This document shows, piece by piece, positions 10,603 through 23,413 of a stretch of DNA of 64,000 bases; positions within the stretch are counted from its first letter, which is position 1; each line of letters begins with the position of its first letter. The stretch covers positions 930,001 to 994,000 of the forward strand of contig CADCXD010000004.1 of the NCBI GenBank assembly GCA_902806575.1. The letters are read 5' to 3'. Below the pieces are notes generated by a model. It saw only the letters and a list, made by a program, of their open reading frames with translations. It was not told where the DNA came from and made no database searches. The position numbers and the translations under genes were made by a program. Source of the stretch: Jackrogersella multiformis (taxonomy: Eukaryota > Ascomycota > Sordariomycetes > Xylariales > Hypoxylaceae).

Positions 10603-12382
10603 TATGAATTAGCTGTATGATATCCGTGTTACTTACCATTGACTTCAATAAAACATTGAAACGGCATTCTTGGATATATATACTGGAATATGCTCTCCAT
10701 GTGCTGACATCACTGGATGCAACGCTGTAAGCAGTACGGGAGGGGAAATCTGAGAGCACCTGCCTACCAGTACCCTAGGCAGGTAATTACCAACGCCATG
10801 ATTGGATACAGCTCAAATGATAGGAGCTCTATTTCCTAGCTAATGGTGCAGTCCGAGGTTCCAATGGATCCTACAGCTCCACGGTCCACTGAAGAAAACC
10901 AGATATACGTTCCGAAATATAAGCCGATATACACAGGTATGATTCGGGGAACAGGCTTATGCTCTAGAGAGCCTTAAAACGTGGTAACGTTTGATATGCT
11001 CATTGGGTCGTTATATATGAGCTGCTAGACTTGGCCATGCGGCTGCACGTGCGGAAGATTTCTATTTTGGCGAATTTGTTCGGTATAGAGTTCCGTGACC
11101 ATGGGTTCTAAGTCTTACCTAATCTCTTAATAAGTGACTAGGTAGTTGATAGTCAACCTCATTAACCTACCTAGGCACTAGGTAAGTAAAATAGTAGGGA
11201 GTATATCGCACGTATCGAATTTAATGAAATTTGGACAATGAGATACCTAGGAAGTGATAGAATATGTGAAGCTTTAACTTTCAATGTTTGAATTTGCCTT
11301 TGGATTTTTCCGCTGTATTTATGGGCCAGGTATTCCTTGTATTAGTAGGTACTGTAGTACATGCCAAGACCAGTTGTCCAGTGATCAAGAAGCCGCAGAC
11401 CGAGCCCTAAATTGCTCTAAGTATTTCATTACTCATCTACAATTGCGCTTTCAGTTATATCGCATCCATACATACGGTAGAAAATATTTTCTCATTCTAA
11501 TCTTCAACATACCTTAGGTAGGTAGCAAGGTAGGTATGAAGGAAAACGACTACTACCACTTTTACGAATCTACCTACCTAGCTCATAATTGTCCGTTTGT
11601 TCCATTGATATGCCAAGAGCGACTCCTCAATGCAATCGTCTCGGAAGTCGGCTCTACTTTTACAGATACCATCAGCAAGCCACAGACAGCAGAGAGCAAA
11701 CTACAGAAGATTTGTCGGTCATGAATTGAGATATCTACGGCGTTAGACCCTGTAGCATGGGGTGGGGTATTAAAAAGGTCAATTCCGAGAAGAGCCTATC
11801 AACATAGGTCCTGGGTAGCACCAACATTACCCTAGCACCGGGATCTGTTATCTTACATCGCACATATGCTAACCAAGATGGCAGAAATGCTCGCAGGCAT
11901 GCAGTAGGTACCGGTGTACTAAGAACGTACCTATGTAATTTTTACAGGCCTCAAACCCTACCGATGCTGTCTATGTAATACATATAAGCATCTGGTTATT
12001 GGGCAAATCTTGGGCAAATCTTACCTAGGAGGTACCTACCTACCTAGTTAGGAAGATTGCCTCTTACTGGGTAGGAGCAAGCCTTTGTCGGTTATCTCCC
12101 TTGATCCTGGGTATAACCATTACGTAGTTGTCTTTTCTTATGTGGCGGGATCTTCCACTTACAACTTCGATTATCATGGCGGACTTTGTTGATTGGAGTT
12201 TTTCACTTTTCACTTTTCCTCATTCAACATTTTGTGGATTCGCTGTTTAATCCTTTACATTTACAATACCCACGCGCTTCACCGCGTCAAGCTCGAGACA
12301 CGTTCATGCCGAGTGATTAGTCCCGCCCTACGCTAGAATAAAACGTCGAAGCCTTCACCGTTAAACCGCTCGATTTAAAAAC
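10603..12382. other. Divergent promoter region, PhoD / MFS transporter
   Basis: A 1.78 kb shared upstream region. A TATATATA stretch at about 10674-10681 is a candidate TATA element for the phosphatase. Copies of the CCTAGGTAGGTA-like motif occur near 10773, 11166, 11514, 11571 and 12022. The small ORFs at 11284 and 11536 are not convincing. Confidence 0.5.
12022..12051. repeat. Cluster of the dispersed CCTAGGTAGGTA motif
   Basis: Tandem, overlapping TACCTAGG / GGTACCTACC / TACCTAG units upstream of the MFS gene. The same imperfect palindrome recurs across the window in intergenic DNA. Confidence 0.6.
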
Positions 12383-14384
12383 ATGGCGTCGGAGGAAAAG
12401 ACAACGAATAAGGAACAAGAGGACCCCGGTTTCTTCGAAAGAGATGTAGGAGTGGGTGATGATACTCAAACGGGCCAATCCACCTTAAGCCATGGAGAGG
12501 ATATTCTAGCGCTTCAGGACTTAGATCCTGCCCTTAATGCCAAGATGCATCTCGTTAATAATGTGAGATTGATTGATTCTGTATCATCATAATAACTCAC
12601 ACTCAACTCATTAATATACACCGTAGGCAATTGACGAAATTGGTTGGACTAATTATCATTGGAAATTATTCGTCTTGAACGGGTTTGGGTAAGAGTCTCG
12701 CTCCATCTTAAACAGCTATCGAGTGCTCACGCGACCTCACGCGACTCCGTAGTTATGCTGTCGATTCTTTGGTGCTCTTATTACAGAGCAACATAGCAGG
12801 CCCGGCTTTCAAAGAGTTTGGCGAGGTTGGCTATGTCAATGCTCAAACGATCGCGACGTACGTGGGAATGCTCGTAGGAGCCCTTTTCTGGGGCATGAGT
12901 GCCGATATCGTAGGACGGCGTTGGGCGTTCAACATATCTCTCTTCATCTCCTCCGTGGCCACCGTTGTCTCGGGAGCCGCCCCGAACTGGGCATCTCTAG
13001 GATTTTTCACCGCTATGGTTGGATTTGGCGCCGGCGGTAATCTAATATTAGACACCACAGTCTTTCTCGAGTACCTCCCTAGTAACAAGCAGTGGGCTCT
13101 GACGTTCCTAGCTTGCTGGTGGGGTATTGGTCAAGCCGTCACGGGCTTCATCTGCTGGGGTTTCTTGGGTGAGTTTTTTCTAAAATTCGAAACTTATTTT
13201 TTTCAGGATGCTCATATAAGTATAGTTCCGCCTCAGTGGAATTGTGCTTCTGTCGACAACTGTCCGAGGGATGCCAACCAAGGGTGGCGATACGTCATGT
13301 ATACTTCCGGGGCCCTCGTGTTCGCCATGTCCATAGCCCGTGTTACCGTTGTCCGGCTGCAGGAGACGCCGAAGTACCGCCTAGGAACAGGAGAAGACAC
13401 CGAGCTAGTCGAGACATTGCAGTCGATCGCGAAGAGGTATAACCGCGCATGTACGTTAACCGTAGAGAAATTAGAAGCTTGCGGCACGGTTAAGTCCGCG
13501 CATAGCGAGAGCCGCTATTCCTTCTCTGAGAGTTTTGTCCATCTCTCTGGACTTTTCTCTACGAAGAAAATCGCCCTCTCAACAGTACTCATCTGGATCT
13601 CGTGGACATTAATTGGACTTGCGTAGGTTTGAATCGAACATAATCCACGGCCGAGAAGCTAATCGTTGCAATCATAGTTATCCTCTCTTTTATGTCTTCC
13701 TCAGGTATATCTAGTCTCATTCTGACGCGCGAGGCTCATATCTAACTTCACTGCAGCTCCTTTCTGGCTAGCCGTGGAGCGTACAATGGCGTTGGCACTT
13801 TCGAGACATGGCGTAATTATACGCTTGCGAACATTTCCGGTATCTTTGGGCCAATTCTAGCAGCGTGGATGTGCAACCTCAAATTCCTCGGCCGAAAGTA
13901 TACCATGGTAATAGGCGCGTTGGTAACGATGGCTTTTTTCTTCGCCTACACTTCCGTCTCGACACCGACACAGGATCTCGGATTCAGTTGTGCTATATCA
14001 TTTTGCATCAACATCTACTATGGGACACTATACGCCGTAAGTGTTTCCGCAGATAAAGCATGTTTTCGTGCAAGGAAAGACATATATATAGTCATAGCAC
14101 GTGGCTTACTATCTAAAATCAGACCCCAGATTATTAGCAAGCGACAATCACTAATTTTATTTCTATAGTACACCCCAGAAGTATTGCCGAGTGCTCATCG
14201 TGCTACAGGAAATGGTATTGCTGTTGGCTGCAACCGTATCATGGGTATCATCTCGGCTGTAGTAGCTAGCAGTACTGATACCGGTACCGTAGTGCCGATA
14301 TACATATGCGCTGTATTATACTTGGGCATGGCAATCATCAGTGCAATATTCCCATTCGAGCCATATGGACGAAGAAGTTCGTAG
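12383..14384 (+). CDS. Major facilitator superfamily transporter (sugar-transporter/SVOP-like)
   Basis: Seven exons: 12383-12562, 12627-12688, 12753-13168, 13226-13622, 13678-13704, 13757-14036 and 14169-14384, 1578 bases, 525 residues. The hydrophilic N-terminus leads to WTNYHWKLFVLNGFGYAVDS, typical of fungal SVOP-like MFS proteins, then about 12 membrane spans. MFS signature A is seen as GALFWGMSADIVGRRWAFN between spans 2 and 3, and a second copy as LKFLGRKYTMVIG between spans 8 and 9. ETPKYRLG ends the first half, as in sugar-transporter relatives. The late PEVLPSAHRATGNGIAVGCNR motif is also characteristic. The substrate cannot be read from sequence; organic ions, sugars or phosphate are all possible. 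Intron 3 is in frame (see findings). Confidence 0.88.
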
Positions 14385-15325
14385 ATCTTGCCAACTATTA
14401 CCGGTATAACACATCTGGTAATACACAATAGCACATCAGCCTCTTAAGCATTTGAAGCTTATATATGGCCGTGTTGGGTTTTGGGCTTAAAGCCTTTAGG
14501 GTTCATCACTAAGCAACGTGAGGTGGTCCAAATTCAGGGTCGGCGAAATATATCTCATATCTGAGCTATCACGGAAAGTGTGCGAAACCTCAACGCCAAA
14601 TACTACCTTTAAATGGGGTCACAGTTCTTTCGGCCGGTCTTACTGGACAGTTAGTATCGATACTATTTTACTATAGCTATATCATTAACTGTTTGATGCC
14701 TATTTCAAATAGCTACAATGATAGATGATACCCGCGCAGTATACGTTTCAGTCGGTTTCAACGATCCATGATATTGTTAAAAATATTGACTAGGTGGCTA
14801 ACTTGGAGATCTAACCTACGCTCTGTAGGTATCTAAGGGGTTGTATGTGTACATTCACGGACTTCTAGGTACCTAACGTATCATAGTAGTCCTTTGCTAT
14901 TCTGACAAATCCGAGGATACCATGGTGTTATCTGTGTTTGATCTGAGATCTCACGATCGTAAAAGCTAAGGTACATTATGATATGGACCCAGCCAATTTT
15001 ATCGATACAAATGCTTTACGATCGCTAGATAAAATTATAGGGCGCTAAGATACGACAGTAGAGAACGAAATAAATACCTAATCTAGGAATCTCTTCAAGA
15101 ACGTGGTTCAAAAAGCTAATTTTCACATATTTCTTAGATAAAGGGGCTACGCTAGTGGGTCACTACGGGACCCCCTGGACCGCATATCTGACGATAGGAA
15201 CAACACGTCGTTGAAGTATTAGTTCCTTGATTATGCCCGTACCTAATTAAACCTGGATGCGCACCGCCTCCGCATGCTTTATCGGCCGCCCTATCTATAC
15301 GAAGCCTACTAGCCTAGCTATATAT
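14385..15325. other. Intergenic between MFS gene and retroelement
   Basis: No gene seen. Moderately AT-rich with normal C and G content, so the heavy RIP signature begins only at the element border at 15326. A TAGGTACCTAACG motif copy lies near 14868. Confidence 0.5.
15321..15325. repeat. Target-site duplication, left copy (TATAT)
   Basis: TATAT directly before the left LTR, identical to 21256-21260 after the right LTR. Confidence 0.8.
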
Positions 15326-15638
15326 TGTGACAAGGGCAATAGGGCTTGGAACTATAGTTCAATTTCGAATTATAATTCTCTATAATCTTAAGGTCCTTGC
15401 CTTCTATCTTTTCTTACGAAGCGAGGCGTAATAATCTATATATATATAATTTAAATATTTCCTTAAGCGTCGTTAGCGCCTTCTTATTCTTGTTAATTTA
15501 TTCTTATATATATTAATTAAATCTTTTGATTAATTTTATTTAATAATTTTGTTTTATAAGTTTTAATATATTTTATATTAATTAATATGTATATATATAT
15601 TAATTATATTTTATTTTATAAAGTTTATTCGTATAATA
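15326..15638. repeat. Left LTR (313 bp)
   Basis: Aligns without gaps to 20943-21255. All differences I could align are transitions. This copy mostly shows T where the right copy has C, and keeps many G that the right copy has lost. Confidence 0.88.
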
Positions 15639-18600
15639 TTAACTTCTTCTTTTTTAATATTTAATTTTAAGCATTTTAAAGAATTATAAAATTATAAGGT
15701 TTATTAATATATCGTTTATAAAATAGTTTAATTATTACTTTTATTTTATTATTAAATATATATTTATAAGGTTTTTAAGTTTAATATCTTTTAGCTAATT
15801 AATCTTCCTATTTAATAAAATATTTTATTTTATCTTAATTTTTAATGAAGTTTATAACTTATTTCACTTAATAATTTTTAAGCTTTATTAAAATTGCTTT
15901 ACGTAAGATTTAGTTAAGGTTAAGGAGTTTTTAATTATTAACGCGGTAAGGTTCGATAAATAAAATATAAAACGAATTATATATTTTTTAATTTTTAAGT
16001 AAAGTAAGTTTTATTGTTATAGGAAAGATTATTTATTAGATTTTAAAAAGTCTTAAAAGTTTTTTATTTAATTTTTTAATAAGACGTTTTATTTTAATAT
16101 TTTTTACATTAAACATTATAAGTTATTTTTTTTAAAAGGTTAGTATATTTTTTTATCGTTTATTTACTTATTCCTTTATTTATTAACGGTTTTGTTTTAA
16201 GTGTTTTTATATTTCTTAATATATTTATATCATTTAATGTATATATAATTTACTTTTTAAATTACGTAAAGTGCTCGTAAAGAGGTTATAAGCGGTTAAA
16301 TAATAACTATAATTAATATAAAAAAGTATAAATTATATTAATAATAAAATAATGTTATTATAAGTAAATTTAATTATTACGAGGAGGTTTTTTTAATTAT
16401 TTATTTTATAGTTAATAAAAGCCTTAAGGTAAACCTTTAAAATTTAATTAAGGCGTTTTGTTTAGCCGTTAGTTTATAAGTGAAACGTAATGCTTATACG
16501 AGATTTAATTCTTATTATTTTAAAGAAGTTTTGTTAAATGTGAAAAATAAATCTAAAGTTTTTATTAAAAATAATATTTAATGGTACGCCATATAGTTTC
16601 CAGTATTATTTAATAAAGATTTTAATTAAATTATTAAACTTTTTTCTTTTTACTTTAAAAGGGATAAAGTAAGTTATTTTTAAAAATAAATCTATTATTA
16701 CTTAAATAAAGTTATAATCGTTTAATAAAAAAAGGTTTATAATAAAATTTATTATTATTATTAATTAAAATTTATAATATAATTTTATTAATTAAAAATA
16801 TTTATATAAAACGTAATAAGGGATTTTATTTTATTAATATTTTAAATAGCTTTATACGTAATTTCGGACGATATTTTTAATATTTAATTATTAAAAGTTT
16901 CGAATAATTAATTTTAAGGTTTTATTTATTCTTATATATCCGGCAATAAAAATATTATATTTAAAAGAAATAACTTTTTTTTAAAGTTTTATAAATATTT
17001 AAAGCTTACCTTTTCGGTATAAAAGATTATCTTAAAGGATAATATCTTTAAAAAGGTTTATGGTTTACGTAATATATTTCGGGTCGTTAATAATTACTTT
17101 TTTTAGTTTTTTTATAAAATCGAGAGCTTAATTAAAGGTAATAAAGTTATATAATCTTTTTAATATAATAAAAACGGCTACTAAAAAAGCAAATAAAGTT
17201 CTTTAAAAATGTAAAAAATGTTTATCTTATAAAACCGACTTTATAAGTTAATTTTTAACTCTTCCTTTCTTAAGTTAATATTACGATAATTTAAAAAGGA
17301 TATTAACCTTATTATTTTATTTTCTTAATCGGTAATTAATAATAAACTAATATAATAATAATTCTTATATTTATTAAGCTTAACGTTAGTTTAAGATTTT
17401 AACCGTTATAAAGTAAGTTAAATTATAATAATTAAAGTAAATTTTAATTCGATATTTAATATTTTTTAAATATTAATGTTATCTTTTAAAAGAATTTATT
17501 ATAATTAATAATTCTTTATTATAAATCTTATAATTTATTTTTATTAACGTAAATTTATAAAAATAATAAACTATTAATTTAAGTTTATTTTATTTATCTT
17601 TTTAAAAAAGAATAACGTTAATAGCATAATTTAATACATTAACTTTAACATAAGTTTATTTCAAGGGATTAAAATATATTATAACAAAAACCTAAATAAA
17701 CCGGGATTTAAATTTTTTAAAGGATTTATTTATTTCTTTAATCCACTTTTAATTTTTTTTATCTCTTTTATTTACGTTAATAATCGGTTTTATTATTTTC
17801 GAGAATTTCTTTATAAATTGTTAATAAAAATTTATAAAGCCGATAAATTATTAAGATTTTTTAAGGGATTTAAATGCTTTTTAATTATTAATATAATTAA
17901 TTTTATTTTAAGCCATTAAAATGCTATTTATTCCGATGATATATCTTAAAAAGTTTACTTTTTATACTCTTTAAAAACACTTTCGTAAGTTAATCGTTAA
18001 ATGATATTTTATAAGTTTTTTTAAGTTTTTTTTAATAATTTTATCGTATTTCTTTATCGTATTTATATAAATAAAGAGATTATTTAGGTATATTAAAAGG
18101 CTTAAATCGATAAGATTTTAAAAAATGTTATTTATTATTAATTAGAAAATTACAGGAACGTTAATTAATCTAAATAATATTATTAAGTATTTAAAAAGGC
18201 TATATTTATAACGGAATATTATTTTCCATTTATTTTTTTTCTTAATTTTAACTAAGTAAAATTTTAACTTAAGGTTAATCTTTATAAATTATTTCGCGGT
18301 TTTAAAATAAACTTAACTTAAAGTTAATTTAAAAAAAGTAATTTTCTTAATAATAAAAAATAAGGGGATTAATATAATAACGTTTTATAAAAAAGACTTA
18401 AGTTAAGTTAAAGGTTAATATAAGTCGAATATATTATCTTTTAATAATTAATAATTTTTATTTCTTTACTTTAAAAAAAGATATTATTAAAACTAAGCTT
18501 TTAAAGTTTAATAATGTTTATATTTAATATTTATTTCCATTATATAATAATATTATATTAATAATAAGTTTATATCTTAAAATTAATTTTAAGTAAGGTT

Positions 18601-20942
18601 TTTTTATAACTTTTATTTTATTTTTAATTAATTTTTTAATTGCCGCAATTCGGTACACTTTACTTTAATTTAGTTATAAGATCCGATAAAATATAACGTT
18701 AAAGCCTTTTAAAAATTTAAATCGAAATCTTCGATTTTTATAATTTAAAAATAAAATAATTCCCGTAAAGTTATATTTATTCGTACCCTTTTTTATAGTA
18801 AAGGTATAAATTAAATATCATTATTTTAAGGTTATTTTACGAAGGAAACTTTATTCGGGTTTAATAATAAGTCTTTATTATTAATATCCTTTTTTACGAA
18901 ATAAAAAAAGGTTTAATAATTATCGCGTTTATAACGTTAATAAGATTTTTTATCTTTCTTTTATTAATTTATATTTACTTAATTAATCCCTTTTAAAATA
19001 TTTTTTTAATTTAATCTTAACTTACTTTCGTTCTTAAGTTTATTATTATTTTTTAAAAATCGATCTTAATCCGGATTAAAGTAATTCTCCCTTTCGTAAT
19101 TAACTTAACCTAATTTTAAAGATTTTTAAATCGAAATAAACCCTCCTTTTCTTAAAATACCGGGATTAATTAGCATATTTTTATATATTTAACCTGCTTT
19201 TTAAATAGCGGTAAGAAATTTTTTATTTATATCCGGAAATCCTTTTTATTTAAAATAAATTAATTTAATAATTTCGTTAAAAAGGATTTTAACGATATAA
19301 TTTTAAAACGTTATTTTAAACCATTAAATTATTTTATTAAGGTCTAATAACTTAATAAAATATTAAGTAACGTTCTTTTAATATTTAAGTTTATTTATCT
19401 TTTTTAAATTGCGATATTTTTTTAAAAGGTTTATAAAACGTTTTTAAAGGATAATAACGTATATTACTTAAGTATTAAAGACTTTTAACCGCGTAACTTA
19501 ATTTTTACATTATTAATGTTATAATTATACTTTTTTAAATAATAACGATTTAATTTAATTAATACGGTAAAAATCTTTAAGAAAACTTTTCGTATACGTT
19601 TTTAAGTATGCTTTAATTTTTATTTATTAAGTTTAAAACTTTATAAGGTTTTTTTTATTATAAACGGTAAGTTTATTAAGTTATATTAAATTAATAATAA
19701 TTATTATATAAAAAGAATAAATTAATCGTTTTAAAGCTTTAAATAATCGGTCGTTATTACTTTAAAATAAAGGATCTTTATTATTATATAAAGGCGTAAA
19801 ATTACCTCGGGGTAATCTTTTAAGAGGATCCTTAAGTAATTTAAGGTTTTAAAATTAATTATTAAAATCGAAATCGCTTAAATTATTATTAAATATTTCG
19901 GTAACCCCTTTAAGGGAAATTTCTCCCTTATTACTTTTAAACATAAAAGAGCTAATTTTAATAAAATCGAATTATACTTAAGCCTTTTTAATTATTCTTT
20001 TAATTTAAGCTTATAAAAAAAATTATAAAAAAAAAAGGTTTCTTATTTAAGCTTTTAAATTAAAGTACTTAATAAATAATACTTTAAAATATATTAAATC
20101 TTTTCGATTAAAAGGACTTAATTTAATTAACATCTTTAATGTAATACGCCTTTTAATACTCTTTAAAATAAAATTAATATTAATTAATTTATTAAAAATT
20201 AATTAAATATTAAATTTATTAAAAATAGTTTAAATATAAGCTTTTAAGTTATTAAATTAACGGTAGGTTTTTACGTTAATATACGTAAGGTCTATATATT
20301 TTCTTATAAAAAAGTTATTAATTTAAGATTTTTTAATATAAGCTTAATTTATTACTTTTTATTAAAAATCCTTTTGCTTTTTAATATTTTAATAAAAGGT
20401 TTAAAAAGCTTATTAATAATAATTAGTTATTTTTTTAAGCTTATTAATAATTTTTTATTAAGCTTAATTATTTTATATATATTAAGTAATTATATCTTAA
20501 ACTTATTATAAAAAGTTTAAGTTAATTTATTAAACTTATTATTTAAAGTAAGTTATTTATTTATTTATTAACATTATACCGATTTAATTAAATTAAACCA
20601 CCGTATTATAAACTATTCGGACTATATTATATTAATTTTAGATTTAGTTTTTATTAATAATTTAATTACTCGTAATAATAATAATAAGTATTTAAATAGT
20701 ATAATAATTATTATATATTTTTTAATAAAGCTTAATAAATTATATAAAAAGGTTATTAAAATTAACTTTAATATTATTAATATTAGGAATATTTTACATA
20801 ATTATTTCATAATTTTAAAGGTTATAAAAAATTATAATATTATTATTATTAAGTTAAGGTAATTTAATAAAGGAATTAACTTTCTTTTAAAAGGCACGTG
20901 CTTTCTTAAAATAAAATCTTCTTAAAATAAAAGAGAATTATC

Positions 20943-21255
20943 TATAACAAAGATAATAAGGCTTAAAACTATAGTTCAATTTTAAATTATAATTCTCTAT
21001 AATTTTAAAATCCTTACCTTCTATCTCTTCTTACAAAACGAGACGTAATAACCTATATATATACAATCTAAATATCTCCTTAAACGCCGTTAACGCCCTC
21101 TTATTCCTATTAATTCATTCTTACATATATTAATTAAGTTTTCTAATTAATCTCATCCAATAACTTTATTTCATAAGTTCCAACACATCTCGTATTAACC
21201 AACATACATGCATATATTGATCATACTCTGCTTCGTGGAGCCTATCCGTATGACA
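20943..21255. repeat. Right LTR (313 bp)
   Basis: Same length as the left LTR. Its first two thirds mostly show A where the left copy has G. Its last 60 or so bases look unmutated and keep the likely original sequence, ending CCGTATGACA. Confidence 0.88.
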
Positions 21256-21260
21256 TATAT
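21256..21260. repeat. Target-site duplication, right copy (TATAT)
   Basis: Matches 15321-15325 exactly. Confidence 0.8.
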
Positions 21261-21876
21261 AGAGACGTTTAGCTGACTAAGGAGGCCTACGACACTATGT
21301 AATGACCAGAATATGTTTACTTACTTACATAAAACTTCGCTTTAACCTACCTTCTATTCGAAATACTCGGTCCTTAATGTAAGGCTATTTACATCACCTT
21401 ACTGTTTTCGGCCACTAAATATCTAGGTATTACGTACCTAGGTAGGCAAGTTTAGTTGTGGTAATCCTTTTCATCTTCGTTTTGTCCTTTTGAGATGCCG
21501 CCGCTGCGAGGTACCTAAGGTAAAGAAATAGGTGGAGCTGTAGGTTGGTGTTGTTAAAAGCTAAGACTAGGTCTTATCGTATCGTATAGTTCCCCCAAAC
21601 CCTTTTAGTAAACAATATTCCTCGTAAGTCGACGACCAGTCCTCGCCTCGCCTTTGGAGTTCCTTTCCCCTTTCCTAAATGACTTAAGATTGCTCTATTT
21701 CTGATCTTAAAGAGAACATATCAGAGCTCTCAAGCCAACTGTGTTTCAAACTTGAATGAAAATTCTCCTTTCTCCTTTCTATCTAGGTATGCTCGATGCT
21801 GTCAGCCCAGTTGCGGAGCAGTTATATTATGACTGTGTGGATACATACACGTTGCTTGCCCAGCTCGCGGAAATAA
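21261..21876. other. Intergenic, no gene seen
   Basis: Normal base composition returns immediately after the retroelement. It holds a TACCTAGGTAGGCAAG copy of the dispersed motif at about 21437-21452 and a pyrimidine-rich stretch near 21650-21790. Confidence 0.5.
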
Positions 21877-22739
21877 TCAAAAGGCCTCGGTCATTTCCCT
21901 GGCACGGGAGATGATGGCAAAAGGTTCAGAATCTGCAGCTAAAGGTTCTCCATCAAGCAGGAATTCCTCCCAGTGACCATCTTTTCCATCCTCATGAGCC
22001 ACAGGGTTTTTCTGGTAGTGCTTACCGGATCTGGTAGTGCTGCACGTAACATTGATGTGATTTTTGCACCTTATGACTAAACACTTCAGAGCAATGATAC
22101 CAGGGACAGTAGGGTTTGGGCCGGAAGCATAGACCTCATAGTCGGCGGTCGCAATCCAGTCGGTGGACGTCGAAGTAGAATCCCCTGGCCCCTGTGCAAC
22201 CACGTGGAATTATCGACAAGAATGGTTGCAAGGCGATCTGACATCTCGAATTCCGTAAGAACGCTCGCTCTGGGTTTCCTAGCCGTCAGAGCAAACACAT
22301 CTTGAACCCCGAGATCCAAGACCGCTTGAGCAAACCTAGCGACAAAGCTAGTGTGTGCGGAAAGGTCTTCGCCAGCATCGGTTGTATATTCGTAGGCAGC
22401 CATCTTTCCTCCAGGGCGGGCTTGGAAGTAAAGGCCACGGAGTTCTGGGCGCCTAGCCGGGTTCTGAGGGCTACAGAGGACGAACTCTGGGTGGTTAGGC
22501 CCGTTGATTGTCTCGTATACCATGACACGTCCGTCAGGAACATCGAAATGTTTATGGATAAGATGGACCGAAAAATGCTGCGAGAGGCCATGCGAAGAAA
22601 TCAAACCAAGAAGGATGGCATGGGCTTCTGCATTCATGGCCGCAGCGTCCTTCATAGTATCGATGTGAGGAAGTGCATTGTATAGACTTGGTGGCAATGG
22701 TGCTTCGTCAAGGTTGGCATTCTTAGCACCATTTGCCAT
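21877..22739 (-). pseudogene. Hypothetical gene, apparently frameshifted
   Basis: From the ATG at 22739 one frame runs about 182 residues (MANGAKNANLDEAPLPPSL to ILVDNSTWL). The sensible continuation, VAQGPGDSTSTSTDWIATADYEV, lies in another frame that stays open to 21877 (REMTEAF). The switch occurs near 22200, where no GT-AG intron fits, so a small indel is the simplest reading; a sequencing error is possible. The second part also contains a stretch (about 22030-22080, CKNHINVTCSTT) that may be a short unspliced intron. I do not recognise a domain. The N-terminal part has LLGLISSHGLSQHFSVHLIHKHFD and a loop with PRRPELRGLYF-like character. It lies beside the RIP-hit element on the same strand as the kinase-like gene. 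Confidence 0.45.
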
Positions 22740-23413
22740 GTTGAAGGATGGTAAGTTCTTGGAATTAATAGGAAGTATAACTGATCAAGTGAGAATGATA
22801 ATGAATATGTTTTCATCCGGAGGACGTGAAGACTATCTACAGGGTATTTATCCTACAACACGGCGCACATCCATGGTGCGTAGGACGGCTAGAGTACTTG
22901 CGCAGAGCTAACGTGTCGTTTGACATGATGATCAAGTGAGAAGACTCTGCATTTGGGATAAAAAGTCACGTAAATGAGACCTTACGGCTTAATCACAACA
23001 TGGTCTTCCATGACCTGGGAGATAAGCAACCGGGAATTTTGGATCAGGGGAATTTTTAGAGAGACACACCACTTTAGAGTGAGTATGGGTGTGCACGAAG
23101 AGAGGATATGGCCGTACTAACGATTAGAGGACCGGTTCACATCCAAACTGCTTTAGGAAGACATACTCTAGTGCGTAAGGAGTGAGATTCATGGGTGACG
23201 AGGCTCATTTTGGAAGTGTGCTCGACGAAGCACAAACGTAGACTCAATTTATTCTGCCCAAAAACACAATCAGGGGTGACTCGATTTGACGAGACTTTAA
23301 GCTGCAAGTGGACAACTAACAACCAACTCTGCGTCACTATTCCCTAGCTGACTCCATTCGAATGATCCCATGCAGCTTCATCGATTGCGTAAAAGTTTAT
23401 GTGCTTTTACGCT
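22740..23413. other. Intergenic, no gene seen
   Basis: Between two minus-strand genes. It should hold the promoter of the frameshifted gene and the 3' end of the kinase-like gene. No motif of note. Confidence 0.45.

Larger units (their letters stand above)
15326..21255. mobile_element. RIP-inactivated LTR retrotransposon, full length (5.93 kb)
   Basis: Two direct repeats of exactly 313 bases bound the element (15326-15638 and 20943-21255). They begin TGTGACA/TATAACA and end TGACA/TAATA, the TG...CA ends of retroviral-type LTRs blurred by transitions. The element is flanked by a perfect 5-base target duplication, TATAT. The interior is almost pure A+T with residual CG/GG patches, contains no ORF of note, and carries the C-to-T and G-to-A load expected of repeat-induced point mutation. 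Gag and pol cannot be read, so Gypsy versus Copia is undecided. A pyrimidine tract just inside the left LTR (TTAACTTCTTCTTTTTT, 15639-15655) could be a polypurine tract on the minus strand. A purine tract just before the right LTR fits the other orientation, so orientation is also open. Confidence 0.9.

Noticed and set aside
15326..21255. Mitochondrial DNA insertion or centromeric block as the source of the AT-rich tract
   Set aside because: The paired 313-base LTRs, the 5-base duplication and the transition-only LTR differences fit a RIP-hit retroelement much better.
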